From: Niabella aurantiaca DSM 17617
GTDB taxonomy: Bacteria; Bacteroidota; Bacteroidia; Chitinophagales; Chitinophagaceae
DNA length: 64,000 nt
NCBI RefSeq assembly: GCF_000374125.1
Contig: NZ_KB893628.1
Location: forward strand, 78,910-142,909
Reading direction: 5' to 3'
The notes beneath the pieces were generated by a model that had not been told where the DNA came from, did not search any database, and saw only the letters and a list, made by a program, of their open reading frames with translations. Made by a program: the position numbers and the translations under genes. This document shows, piece after piece, positions 45,938 to 54,956 of this stretch. Positions within the stretch are counted from its first letter, which is position 1, and each line of letters opens with the position of its first letter.

Positions 45938-46078
45938 AGACAGGGCTCCGGGCGTAATCCTGTTATTCCTGACCTGCTCCAAAATATAAATGAACAAAGA
46001 ACTGCGGTTTTGATATACGGTACATCCGCAGCACCATGCATAGGTACGGCCCTCATGAACGCTGTTCTGGATCAGCGG

Positions 46079-47185
46079 CTACAAGCCCCTCTTTTTAATT
46101 TCCTGCTCCACCGTTCCCGGCGTCACCCATATTTGACCGTCGTCATCGTGGTTCAATACATTATAGTCTCCATCCAGCAAAAAACGAAAAGGGATAAACG
46201 ATACTGCGTACTTTTTTGCCAGCGGGCTTTCCCAGTTTTTCAGATCGGATACGTTGATCCAATGACCAATTTTATCCTCCTTTATGGCCGTCAGCCATTT
46301 TTCACGATCGCTATCCAGCGAAACGCTTATGATCTCCAATCCCTTATCTACATATTTTTTATACAGCGCTATCAACCGCGGATGCGTGATCCTGCAGGGA
46401 CCGCAATCACTTGCCCAGAAATCAACCAGTATCAGTTTTTTATTTTTAACATCAGACAGTTTAAATTCTTTTCCTTCGGCCGTCTGCATCGAAAAATTTT
46501 CAAAGCCCCCGTCTTTTGCAATCGCTTTATTCCGTCTCAATCCGTTCAAGAGCCGCTTTATTCCTTCGGTTGACTGCTGAGCGGGCGACAGTTTTGCGAT
46601 CAGCGCTCCTGTTCCTTCATCCCCATTATAGTGCTTTGCGCCGCGGATCATATCCGGCAATACTTTTGAATCCGGATATTTGCCGATGATACTATCCACG
46701 TAGTGGAATGCCCGTTCCCGTTGCGCTTTCCTGTTGGCGGCTCTCTGCGCATCCGTCAATGCCCCGGTTACCTGTTTCTGTTCATTTTCCGGCCTGTGAT
46801 CAGCAAATCCCTTGTAGGCGGCCTTTCCATAATCGTTATAGATCATGGCATCCAACGGTCCGGTTAGCTTTGGCGTACGCATCAAAACGGGTCCGACGCC
46901 GTCCATTTTTATTTCCCTGCATTCCAGTGTGTACACCCCGCCTTCCAGCCAGATGGTGCTGGCGCCGGAACTGTCCGTTGCGATCAATGCCACCCGGGGC
47001 ACCTGAATGTCGCCGGTTATTTCAAAACTGCCATCCGGTTTTATCACCGCATCAGGAAGACCGGAAATTGTAACATGCCTGCTCCTGCCAAGTAGATCAA
47101 TACGACCATGAATAACAATTTTTTGTTGGGAAAAACCATACCCAGCGGCAAAGGCAAGCATTATTACCAGGAATAACTTTTTCAT
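46079..47185 (-). CDS. TlpA-like thiol-disulfide oxidoreductase with DUF4369-type N-terminal domain
   Basis: The 368-residue protein has a signal peptide (1-20, ending GYGFSQ), an N-terminal beta-rich domain of the DUF4369 kind (about 22-115), a helical linker, and a C-terminal thioredoxin fold with active site WASDCGPCR (about 255) and the cis-Pro region SFIPFRFLLD. It acts in the periplasm on disulfides or as a thiol reductase. It is the last gene of a four-gene leftward operon (TlpA - kinase - regulator - TlpA), 9 bp after the regulator. Its CGPC differs from the CVPC of the first gene, suggesting different redox potentials. Confidence 0.9.
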   Translation of the reverse strand: MKKLFLVIMLAFAAGYGFSQQKIVIHGRIDLLGRSRHVTISGLPDAVIKPDGSFEITGDIQVPRVALIATDSSGASTIWLEGGVYTLECREIKMDGVGPVLMRTPKLTGPLDAMIYNDYGKAAYKGFADHRPENEQKQVTGALTDAQRAANRKAQRERAFHYVDSIIGKYPDSKVLPDMIRGAKHYNGDEGTGALIAKLSPAQQSTEGIKRLLNGLRRNKAIAKDGGFENFSMQTAEGKEFKLSDVKNKKLILVDFWASDCGPCRITHPRLIALYKKYVDKGLEIISVSLDSDREKWLTAIKEDKIGHWINVSDLKNWESPLAKKYAVSFIPFRFLLDGDYNVLNHDDDGQIWVTPGTVEQEIKKRGL

Positions 47186-47194
47186 AAAACAATT

Positions 47195-47950
47195 TTATTT
47201 TAAATGAATCAATGTGTTTGGCACAATTTCTTTTTTACTTCTCGACACGGGTATCTTATCGCCGTTTTCCAAAACCAGGTATCCGCCATCCACTTTGACC
47301 CAACTCCTGATATAGGCTTTATTGACAAGGTGCGACTGGTGGCAGCGCACAAACCCATAATCCGCCAGCAGCTCTTCATATTCAAAAATGGGATGCGATA
47401 CGGTGATCTTCGTTCCGTCGTTTAAAAAGAAAAAGGTATAAACATTCGACGATTCACAACGGATGATCTCCTTCGGGTGCACAAACCGCGTTTCCTTAAC
47501 CGTTGGCAATGCCAGCTTATGTGCAGAACGTTCTTCCCGGTTGCGGATCAGCTGCAGCAGGTTTTCCAGCTCGCGGTTTTGCATTTTTTCGCTGATGCGG
47601 CGTTCCGCCTTGTGCACAGCGGTTTTCAGCTCCTCTATATTCAGCGGTTTGAGCAGATAATCTACCGCAGAAAATTTAATGGCCTGGATGCCGTACTGAT
47701 CAAAGGCCGTGATCAGTATGATCTCAAAAGAATGGATGGCAAGCTCCTGCAGCATCCGGAACCCGTTCTTTCCCGGCATCTGTATGTCCAGGAAAACGAG
47801 ATCGGGGTTCAGTTTTTTTATCAATAAGGCCCCGTCGTCTGCATTCATTGCCATGCCGGCGATGGTTACCTGCGGGCAATAGCGGCGCAGCAACCCTTCC
47901 AGGTTATCAATATTATTGCGTTCATCATCGATCATTACCGCCCGGATCAT
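47195..47950 (-). CDS. LytTR-family response regulator
   Basis: The 251-residue protein has a receiver domain (1-120: acidic pair D8-D9, phospho-acceptor D55 in VFLDIQMPG, Lys in LLKPLN) and a C-terminal LytTR DNA-binding domain (about 145-250, with RCESSNVYTFFFLNDG and VRCHQSHLVNKAYI). It overlaps the kinase stop by 4 nt (ATGA-type), so translation is coupled. LytTR proteins bind two direct repeats about 21-22 bp apart; such a repeat lies upstream of this operon at 51108. Confidence 0.95.
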   Translation of the reverse strand: MIRAVMIDDERNNIDNLEGLLRRYCPQVTIAGMAMNADDGALLIKKLNPDLVFLDIQMPGKNGFRMLQELAIHSFEIILITAFDQYGIQAIKFSAVDYLLKPLNIEELKTAVHKAERRISEKMQNRELENLLQLIRNREERSAHKLALPTVKETRFVHPKEIIRCESSNVYTFFFLNDGTKITVSHPIFEYEELLADYGFVRCHQSHLVNKAYIRSWVKVDGGYLVLENGDKIPVSRSKKEIVPNTLIHLK

Positions 47951-49713
47951 AATAGCCAGTTTTTAAAATATATTCTTGCTGTGGTCCCCTTTTCATCTTT
48001 ATCAAAAGAGAGCGCTATCTGCTGCAGCGGGAGGGTTTTATTCAGCAGCAGTATCCGGTCTCTGGTCAGCTTCAGGCCAAAGCCTCCCGTTTGCGCTCCT
48101 GCATCAAACCCCTTCCCGTTGTCGGTCACCGTTACAACCAGATCATCGTTTTCTTTTTTAAAGTTAATTTGCAATACTCCTTTTTCCTGCAAGGCCCCAA
48201 TACCGTGTTTAACGGCGTTCTCCACGAGCGGCTGCAGCAACAGCGCCGGTACTTCAACCGCATTGCCATCGATCGCCTCATCCACGCTTATGTTATACCT
48301 GAATCCAAAGCGCAGTTGTTCCAGGTTCAGGTACTTTTGGAGTATCGCGGTTTCATGGGTGATACTAATCATTTCCCGGTCGCTCCCCTTCAGCGATTCG
48401 CGCATCAGGGTACTGAACTCCGACAGGTACTGATGGGCCCCGGCCGTATCATTCTTTGTGATCAATCCCTGTATAGAGCTCAATGCATTGAATACAAAAT
48501 GGGGGTTAAACTGCGAGCGGATGGATTTTAATTCCGTGGAAACCCGTTGCTTTTGTAATGCCGCTGCTCTTAGTTTTTTATGCTGCAGCCGGTTTATATA
48601 AAGGATGATCAGAAAAGCAAGCGCGATCATAACCGCGGTACCCATGAGTACTTTGAACCAAAGGGCCTGGTACCAGGCAGGTTTGATCATGAAAGTATAA
48701 GCGCTGACTGTTTGCCGTTGAAAGGCATAACGTAATAGCAGCTGGTAGTCCCCGGGCTTTAGCTGCTGCAGCCAGATGATATTGGGATCAAAATTATTGC
48801 TCCTCCAGCCACTGCTGTCTTTTTGGTTATGCACGAGGTTGTACTCCACCAGCGTTTCAGATTTTACTTTGTCTTTCAGGTAAAAGAACAGATCCCTGTC
48901 AAACGACGAAAATGTCTTCTGCAGATGCAGCAGACTATCGGGCGGTCTTGTTTTTATATCGCCATAATAGGTAGACCGGGGCTGTTGAAAATCATATTTC
49001 CACTGGTATTTATATACCTCAAAAAACGATTTCATTGCTCCTGAAGTAAAGGTGGCGATCACTTGGGGACTTCGCTTTGCCCAGAATGCGGTAACGGCAC
49101 TGAGGGATTCCGGATCTTTTACGTTTTTTACTTCTACGATGATGTCATTTCCTACTGAAGCATTAAACGCTCCCAGGTAGGCCATCTCTTTGTATTCCAC
49201 ACCTGAAGCTGAAAAATGCCCGTACATATACACCGGGCTAAAAAAGCGGATGGGCTGCCACGGAACCAGGACCGTTGTTTTACCGGAAAGCACCCTGAAC
49301 CGAAAGTCATTTTTATTTTCCGGCGTAATTCCATAGGCGGTTACAATAATTGAAGAAGAATCAAAAAGCGGCACGATCCCGTTTCCCAAAAAACCAAATG
49401 AAAGCATATACTTCCTACCGTCTCCATATGCTTTAACAAAAGCATCGCCTTCCTTAAACTTTTCCTTTCGGTTCAGCGCTGTAAAGGGATATACATTTTT
49501 GGAATGAAAAATAGCCAGGGTAATTTCCCCTGCCGGGCCCGGGTTCCGGTTTAAGGAGCTTGTATTTTCAAGATAGTCATAGTTTTCTCTTATTTTTTCA
49601 CCCTTCAGAGGGGCTTTAAATAAAGCGTCCTGGGAGTCGGTCATTATTTGCTGACAAAAGCAATGAATGGATAACAGCCATGCAATAACCGTATATAGAG
49701 CGTATCGGTTCAA
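47947..49713 (-). CDS. LytS/YehU-type sensor histidine kinase with periplasmic sensor domain
   Basis: The 588-residue protein has a signal/anchor (1-21), a large beta-rich extracytoplasmic part (about 22-345, ending LKPGDYQLLLRYAFQ, like a Y_Y_Y domain), one transmembrane helix (about 354-376), a short coiled coil, the His_kinase domain with the phospho-acceptor in FNPHFVFNALSS (about His404), and a HATPase_c domain (PLVENAVKHGIG; GKGFDAG; GGFGLKLTRDRI). Unlike typical two-component kinases of the SusCD type it has no beta-propeller. It is the second gene of the operon, 10 bp after the first TlpA gene, and phosphorylates the LytTR regulator next to it (inference). Confidence 0.93.
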   Translation of the reverse strand: MNRYALYTVIAWLLSIHCFCQQIMTDSQDALFKAPLKGEKIRENYDYLENTSSLNRNPGPAGEITLAIFHSKNVYPFTALNRKEKFKEGDAFVKAYGDGRKYMLSFGFLGNGIVPLFDSSSIIVTAYGITPENKNDFRFRVLSGKTTVLVPWQPIRFFSPVYMYGHFSASGVEYKEMAYLGAFNASVGNDIIVEVKNVKDPESLSAVTAFWAKRSPQVIATFTSGAMKSFFEVYKYQWKYDFQQPRSTYYGDIKTRPPDSLLHLQKTFSSFDRDLFFYLKDKVKSETLVEYNLVHNQKDSSGWRSNNFDPNIIWLQQLKPGDYQLLLRYAFQRQTVSAYTFMIKPAWYQALWFKVLMGTAVMIALAFLIILYINRLQHKKLRAAALQKQRVSTELKSIRSQFNPHFVFNALSSIQGLITKNDTAGAHQYLSEFSTLMRESLKGSDREMISITHETAILQKYLNLEQLRFGFRYNISVDEAIDGNAVEVPALLLQPLVENAVKHGIGALQEKGVLQINFKKENDDLVVTVTDNGKGFDAGAQTGGFGLKLTRDRILLLNKTLPLQQIALSFDKDEKGTTARIYFKNWLL

Positions 49714-49723
49714 TTCCTTTTCT

Positions 49724-51067
49724 TTAATCTTTCAGTAATTTATTTAACTGCTCATAAACATCATCCGGCCGTGCTGCATGTCTGTCGATAAGGTTTCCTT
49801 TTTTATCCATTATAACATAATGCGGTACGCTGTTTATATGAAATGCCTCCTCCGCTTGCTTCATTAGTCGTTCATTCAGAAAATAATGCTCCCCTGCGAT
49901 GTCTAATTCTTCCCGGGCCTTTTTCCAGTTCCGCTCCAGATCATGATATCCGCCCAGGTATAAAAATACGATATCCTTTCCGGCCAGTTTTTCTTTTAAA
50001 CGTTCTGCCACAGGAAAATCGCCCCTGCAGGGAACGCACCAACTTGCCCAGAAATCAATATACAGCACTTTGCCCTTATACTTATTAAAAATCTGCGTTA
50101 AAGAGGTTAGTGTATCCATAGGCATTGCCGCCGGGGGTTGGGTAAATTCCTGCCGGAGTGCATCCACTTCTTTTATGAGGTTTTTGTTCTGTACTGTTGT
50201 AATATATTTTTTATATACCGGCAGGTATACGCTGTCATCCGCCTTTTTCAGCCAGGCCATGAGCCGGGTTAGCTGAATATCCCGGGTGCTGTTCTTAAGG
50301 GTGTGGGTAATATACCCGAAGTACGTTTGAGGGGTGAAGGGCTTGCCGGTCCTGGCAAATGCCTCATTTATATAAGCATCAACAACATCGTTATACTCCA
50401 GGGTATGTAATGCGGCGAACTCATCATCAAACCCCTGTTCAAATAATTGTTTTGGCAGGGCCGGGTGAAGCGTGTCAGAACGGTCCACATTCTCTACAAG
50501 GGTTCTTTCGTAGGGTTCATACCGGTATTTTGAGCGCAGCCATTTGTAATAGAGATCGCTCATTTTATGTGTTTCCCGGTATTGATCCAGCAGGCCGGTC
50601 CTTTCTGCTGCCTTTTGCTTCCGCAGTAACAAGGCGCTGTCTGCGCGCTTGTTACTTACGGCTTTCCAATACACAGCATCGCGCGGGTCACTTTCTGCAG
50701 CATATGCCGTATAATTAAAATCATCCGCATTTTCGTTTATGGCGGTCAGTGGGGCGGTTTTAGAAAAATCTGCGATCACGTCAATGTTGTTTCCGCTAAT
50801 CAGGTCAAAAAACTGGTACCCCTTTGGGGTTTCAATGAGCCAGGTATTGATCTCGTTTTCGGGCAACACAATGCTAAAACGATTGTGTTCATCAATGCGG
50901 GCCTTATACTTCCTGTCGCGCCAGCTCCGGGTGTTATTGGTAAACCCACCCGGCTCTTTAAACAGGATCACGCTGTCGCGGGCATTTATTACCGTTCCTT
51001 TTATGGTTACCTGGCTGTAAGCAGCAGCCGGTATCAGCAAAATGATGATGAGGCATAATCTTTTCAT
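49724..51067 (-). CDS. TlpA-like thiol-disulfide oxidoreductase, first gene of the LytTR operon
   Basis: The 447-residue protein has a signal peptide (1-18, ending AAAYSQ), an N-terminal beta-rich domain (about 20-115, VTIKGTVINARDSVILF), a helical region, and a C-terminal thioredoxin fold with active site FWASWCVPCRGDFP (about 345) and cis-Pro SVPHYVIMD. It is periplasmic. Its promoter carries the 13-bp direct repeat at 51108-51141, and a 7/8 -7 match TTTCTTTG (minus strand, 51072-51079) is close to the ATG. Having the structural protein first and the sensor second implies autoregulated stress response. Confidence 0.9.
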   Translation of the reverse strand: MKRLCLIIILLIPAAAYSQVTIKGTVINARDSVILFKEPGGFTNNTRSWRDRKYKARIDEHNRFSIVLPENEINTWLIETPKGYQFFDLISGNNIDVIADFSKTAPLTAINENADDFNYTAYAAESDPRDAVYWKAVSNKRADSALLLRKQKAAERTGLLDQYRETHKMSDLYYKWLRSKYRYEPYERTLVENVDRSDTLHPALPKQLFEQGFDDEFAALHTLEYNDVVDAYINEAFARTGKPFTPQTYFGYITHTLKNSTRDIQLTRLMAWLKKADDSVYLPVYKKYITTVQNKNLIKEVDALRQEFTQPPAAMPMDTLTSLTQIFNKYKGKVLYIDFWASWCVPCRGDFPVAERLKEKLAGKDIVFLYLGGYHDLERNWKKAREELDIAGEHYFLNERLMKQAEEAFHINSVPHYVIMDKKGNLIDRHAARPDDVYEQLNKLLKD

Positions 51068-51107
51068 TTTTCAAAGAAAAGCTGCTCTCACGGCTTTTTT
51101 TAGCGGC

Positions 51108-51141
51108 ATTTTGAATACGGATGCACTGATTTTGAATACGG
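51108..51141 (-). promoter_or_regulatory. 13-bp direct repeat, candidate LytTR binding site
   Basis: ATTTTGAATACGG occurs twice, at 51108-51120 and 51129-51141, with starts exactly 21 bp apart (minus strand CCGTATTCAAAAT). LytTR regulators bind paired direct repeats at 21-22 bp spacing. The pair lies 29 bp upstream of the -7 element of the operon that encodes the LytTR regulator. Confidence 0.7.
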
Positions 51142-51193
51142 CACGGGGCAATATGTACCCCTGATCCAAAGCATGCTGTATCTGAATACTTTT

Positions 51194-51224
51194 TTGTAAT
51201 CGATTACATTTTTTTGTATATTCG
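51194..51224 (+). promoter_or_regulatory. promoter with LacI-type operator over the -33 box
   Basis: TGTAATCGATTACA (51195-51208) is a perfect 14-bp palindrome with the central CG typical of LacI/GalR-family operators. Its first TTG (51194-51196) doubles as the -33 box, and TATATTCG (51217-51224) is a 7/8 -7 match about 20 bp downstream. A bound repressor would block the -33 region. No LacI-family gene is in the window. Confidence 0.65.
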
Positions 51225-51250
51225 GGCAACTTTTTACAAAACCGTTTGCC

Positions 51251-52576
51251 ATGCATTCAAGACGAAAATTTATTGCCCACTCCTCCGTATTGGCACTGGG
51301 AGGGCTGGCCTTGCAATCTTTTAATACAAAGAACTTTTCCCGCGTTAACAGCGCAGCAGCCGATCAGATCCGGATCGGTGCTATCGGCATTAACGGCATG
51401 GGCTGGGCCGATACGGTGTCCATGCTCAAAAACCCGGGTGTAACGCTGGCCGCGCTTTGTGATGTGGACCAGAATGTGCTGGACAAGCGGATGAAGGATC
51501 TTTCAAAAATGAACATCAACACCGCAGAGATAAAAACGTATAAAGACTACCGTTCATTGCTGGACCGAAAAGATATTGATGCGGTGATCATCGGCACACC
51601 GGACCACTGGCATGCGCTGATCATGATCCACGCTGTGCAGGCGGGTAAAGATGTATACGTGGAGAAACCGGTGGGCAACTCCATTGCCGAATGCCGGGCC
51701 ATGGTTGCGGCCCAGGAAAAATACAATACGGTTGTACAGGCCGGGCAATGGCAACGCAGCCAGCAGCATTTCCGGGATGCGGTGGACTTTATCCGCACCG
51801 GTCAGCTGGGCAATATCCGAACGGTGAAAGTATGGTGCTACCAGGGCTGGATGAAGCCGGGTCCAAAAGTAGCCGACAGCGCGCCTCCTGCGGGAGTGGA
51901 TTACAAACAATGGCTGGGGCCGGCAAAGACAAGGCCGTTCAATTCCAGCCGGTTCCATTTTAACTTCCGCTGGTTCTGGGACTATGCCGGCGGACTGATG
52001 ACCGACTGGGGCGTGCATCTGATGGATTACGCTATTTTTGGTATGGATGCCCCCGTTCCCAAAACGGTATCGGCACTGGGCGGCGATTTTGCCTACCCAG
52101 AGCTTTACCAGGAAACCCCCGATACCCTGGCCGCTCTTTATGAATTTGACAATTTTAACCTGATCTGGGATCATGCTATGGGCATTGATAACGGTCTTTT
52201 CGGAAAAGATCATGGCATCGCCTTTATCGGTAATAATGCCACGCTGGAGCTGGACCGCGGCGGATGGGAAGTGCTGGAGGAGAAACGCAGCAGCAAAAAA
52301 GTAAGCATGGCCCGTAAAGGTCCTTCGGATAACGGCCTCGACAAGCATACAGAAAATTTCATCAACGCGGTCCGCTCCCGCAGGTTCAGCGATCTGAACT
52401 GCCCCATTCAGACCGGTGCGCATATCGCCACCGTTTGCCAGATGGGCAATATCGCCTATCGCAGCCAGTCGAAAGTTACCTGGGACAAAACCCGTAACCG
52501 GTTTACCGACAGTAAACTGAATGCCGAATATTTTATGGCCCCTTATCACAACGGGTACAGCCTGCCCCGGGTCTAA
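51251..52576 (+). CDS. Gfo/Idh/MocA-family oxidoreductase, Tat-exported
   Basis: The 441-residue protein begins MHSRRKFIAHSSVLALGGLAL, a twin-arginine signal. The Rossmann half follows with RIGAIGINGMGWADTV, DVDQNVLDKR, and the family motif VYVEKPVGNSIAE (EKP). The C-terminal half includes DWGVHLMDYAIFG, with the His/Asp region. Exported members use NAD(P) in the periplasm on sugars, polyols or glycan ends. The LacI-type operator just upstream suggests sugar-dependent derepression (inference). It is monocistronic; dgt follows with its own promoter. Confidence 0.93.
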   Translation: MHSRRKFIAHSSVLALGGLALQSFNTKNFSRVNSAAADQIRIGAIGINGMGWADTVSMLKNPGVTLAALCDVDQNVLDKRMKDLSKMNINTAEIKTYKDYRSLLDRKDIDAVIIGTPDHWHALIMIHAVQAGKDVYVEKPVGNSIAECRAMVAAQEKYNTVVQAGQWQRSQQHFRDAVDFIRTGQLGNIRTVKVWCYQGWMKPGPKVADSAPPAGVDYKQWLGPAKTRPFNSSRFHFNFRWFWDYAGGLMTDWGVHLMDYAIFGMDAPVPKTVSALGGDFAYPELYQETPDTLAALYEFDNFNLIWDHAMGIDNGLFGKDHGIAFIGNNATLELDRGGWEVLEEKRSSKKVSMARKGPSDNGLDKHTENFINAVRSRRFSDLNCPIQTGAHIATVCQMGNIAYRSQSKVTWDKTRNRFTDSKLNAEYFMAPYHNGYSLPRV

Positions 52577-52655
52577 ATCGCCTTTCGCTGCTGGCCCGCT
52601 GTTTTTTCATCACCCGCGTAAAGCAGAGCAATCTGTGAATCTGCGGCGCATGACT

Positions 52656-52663
52656 TAAATTTG
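52656..52663 (+). promoter_or_regulatory. -7 promoter element of dgt
   Basis: TAAATTTG is a perfect TAnnTTTG match ending 5 nt before the first ATG (52669). The transcript is predicted to be leaderless, or translation starts at the next in-frame ATG (52675). Confidence 0.5.
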
Positions 52664-52668
52664 CGGCC

Positions 52669-54054
52669 ATGGCAATGACGTGGAACAATTGTTTTTCTTC
52701 AAAAAGATACGGGATCGATAAGGCTTCCAAAGACATCCGGAGCGATTTTGAGCGGGACTGGGACCGCATCATCTTTTCCAGTCCTTTCAGAAGACTGCAG
52801 AACAAAACGCAGGTCTTTCCCCTGCCGGAGGAGATCTTCGTACATAACCGGCTGACGCATTCACTGGAAGTGGCCAGCGTGGGCCGTTCTTTGGGGGGGC
52901 TGATCGGTGAAAAGATCGCCACGCTGCCGGATGTGGAAAAGGACCCCGAGGCCGTTACTTTTTATACAAGCGACCTCAAATACGTTATTGCTGCAGCCTG
53001 CCTGGCCCATGATATGGGCAATCCCGCTTTTGGACATTCGGGGGAAGAAGCCATTTCAAAATACTTCAAAAAAAGAGACCGGTCTGCCCGGCCGGAAGAT
53101 ACCGCCTTTAAGCAATTGTTCAGCCCTGCAGAATGGAAGGACCTGATCACCTTTGAAGGGAATGCCAATGCCCTCCGGATTCTTACCATGAAGCAGAACG
53201 GGCGGATGAAGGGCGGGTTCCGGCTTACCTACAGCACACTGGGTTCCATCATCAAGTACCCCTGCGAATCGCTCGCCTCTTTAAAAGGTGTCCTTCACCG
53301 GAAAAAATACGGATACTTTAAGATTGATGAAGACGTATTCCTGGAAATAACCGGGGAGCTGAACATGATCCGCAATGAGAACGCCGGCCCGGACACCGTT
53401 TACGAACGTCATCCTTTTGTGTTCCTCGTTGAAGCAGCGGATGATATCTGCTATAATATCATCGATTTTGAAGATGCCCACCGGCTGGGTATCCTGAGCT
53501 ACGACACGGTACGGGAGCAGTTCTTATCCATTATTGCCGCAGACCCTACTGCCCGGATGGACTCGGTTGAGCGGGTTGCGGATGACCTGAGCGGGGATCC
53601 CAACGAATCCATTGCTTATTTACGGGCGAAATCGATCGGCACACTGATCTATAAATGCACCGGCGTGTTTTGGGACCACCGGGAGGCCATCCTGGCCGGA
53701 AACTTTGACAAAAGCCTGATCGACGCGATCCCCGGATTGGAAGCACCGCTGAAAACAATTGCCGATATCTCCCGGCAGAAGATCTACAACGCCCGTAAGG
53801 TAGTGGAACTGGAGATCGCCGGTTTCCGCATTATGTCAGGACTGGTAGAAGATTTTGTTACGGCGGCATTGACAACGGCAGATCTGCGCGAAAAAGAACA
53901 TCAGAAAATACTGGAGCTGCTGCCCCGGCAATATGTCTTTGATGAAGCGGGCAGCCCCTATACCAAAGTGATGCATATCCTCGATTTTATTTCCGGCATG
54001 ACGGATGTGTACGCCCTGAAGCTATACCGGAAGCTGCGGGGAATTGAAATGTAG
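52669..54054 (+). CDS. dgt: deoxyguanosinetriphosphate triphosphohydrolase
   Basis: The 461-residue HD-domain protein matches dGTPase: the start SSPFRRLQNKTQVFP, H59-NRLT-H64 (HD first His), the H114-D115 pair in CLAHDMGNPAFGHSGEEA, and a later NRTD-type region FLVEAADDICYNIIDFEDA. It hydrolyses dGTP to deoxyguanosine and triphosphate with a divalent metal and lowers the dNTP pool; some homologues act in phage defence. It is cytoplasmic and monocistronic. The start at 52669 or 52675 is set by the -7 element. Confidence 0.95.
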   Translation: MAMTWNNCFSSKRYGIDKASKDIRSDFERDWDRIIFSSPFRRLQNKTQVFPLPEEIFVHNRLTHSLEVASVGRSLGGLIGEKIATLPDVEKDPEAVTFYTSDLKYVIAAACLAHDMGNPAFGHSGEEAISKYFKKRDRSARPEDTAFKQLFSPAEWKDLITFEGNANALRILTMKQNGRMKGGFRLTYSTLGSIIKYPCESLASLKGVLHRKKYGYFKIDEDVFLEITGELNMIRNENAGPDTVYERHPFVFLVEAADDICYNIIDFEDAHRLGILSYDTVREQFLSIIAADPTARMDSVERVADDLSGDPNESIAYLRAKSIGTLIYKCTGVFWDHREAILAGNFDKSLIDAIPGLEAPLKTIADISRQKIYNARKVVELEIAGFRIMSGLVEDFVTAALTTADLREKEHQKILELLPRQYVFDEAGSPYTKVMHILDFISGMTDVYALKLYRKLRGIEM

Positions 54055-54956
54055 CCCTCCCGTCAAAAAATGAATCCACTCCTTACCGGTCCGGGGTACA
54101 GATGCCGCAAGGTATGCATGTTGTAAAGCAGTCCTCATATAACAGATATCTTTAAAGGGTCTGCAATCAGCGGCACAAAACCGGTAAAACGACCGGCAGG
54201 ACTACATTTCAGGGGTTCTTACATTAAGATGCCGCCGCAATTTTTTTTGACCACCTTATGAAGTCGCCCGGTAATTGATCGGACTTATCGAATAAACAGC
54301 GGCACTCGTCGAATTCCCTCATGCTGCTTTTCCAATCCATTTACTTTTGCGAAAGATTAACATCAAACAGGGATGTTTAACTATTGAAGGCTGTTTTATG
54401 AAATACCGGCAGCCACCGGGAATGAAACAATCAGCACTGTTTACACCAGGCAGCGTTGATGCTTATGATCGGGATAGTTTGCAGCTAAAACGAGGACCAA
54501 ACATCAGGACGCTGATGATTTCCTACTCTCCTTTTGATTTGTTATGGCAGTCTTGAGGATCATCCTACCCGGATGTTCGTGATCATAGAATGCCGCCCGG
54601 CTTATACCCTCCAAACAAACATTTGGATCCGGAGCGGATCAGTGTGCAACTATGAGCAGGATCATCACAGATCCCAAACACCGGAGAAACCGGTACCCTG
54701 AGCAGTTAAAGGCGATGGCTCTCTTGAAAACTTTTACAGCCTTTAAAAAGACGTATGGTCTGCCCCGGCAGGAATTCGTAACAACGGTTCATGGCTGTGG
54801 TCACAGGCAATACAGTGACGGCTTCGGAGATGTTCTTCGCAGCGGTCAAAACAGTTCAAAAAAGACTGGCCTGTACAGGTATGCCCTTACCGCACCCCTG
54901 TACTGCCGTCAACAACCGGTTCAAATATTTCAATCATTATAAAACTGAATTTGAAA
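54055..54956. other. long intergenic region before the RCC1-repeat gene
   Basis: About 900 bp separate dgt from the RCC1 gene. A perfect -7 element TACTTTTG is at 54342-54349. Downstream of it, small ORFs of 52-96 codons (for example from ATG at 54398 or 54652) show no recognisable domain. The possibilities are a long 5' leader of the RCC1 gene, a small RNA or small protein, or eroded sequence. I saw no inverted repeat strong enough to call. Confidence 0.4.

Noticed and set aside
54347-54942. Small ORFs of 69 and 96 codons in the gap before the RCC1 gene.
   Set aside because: No recognisable domain and translations rich in Arg, Gly and Pro of no clear pattern. Kept only as part of the intergenic entry.
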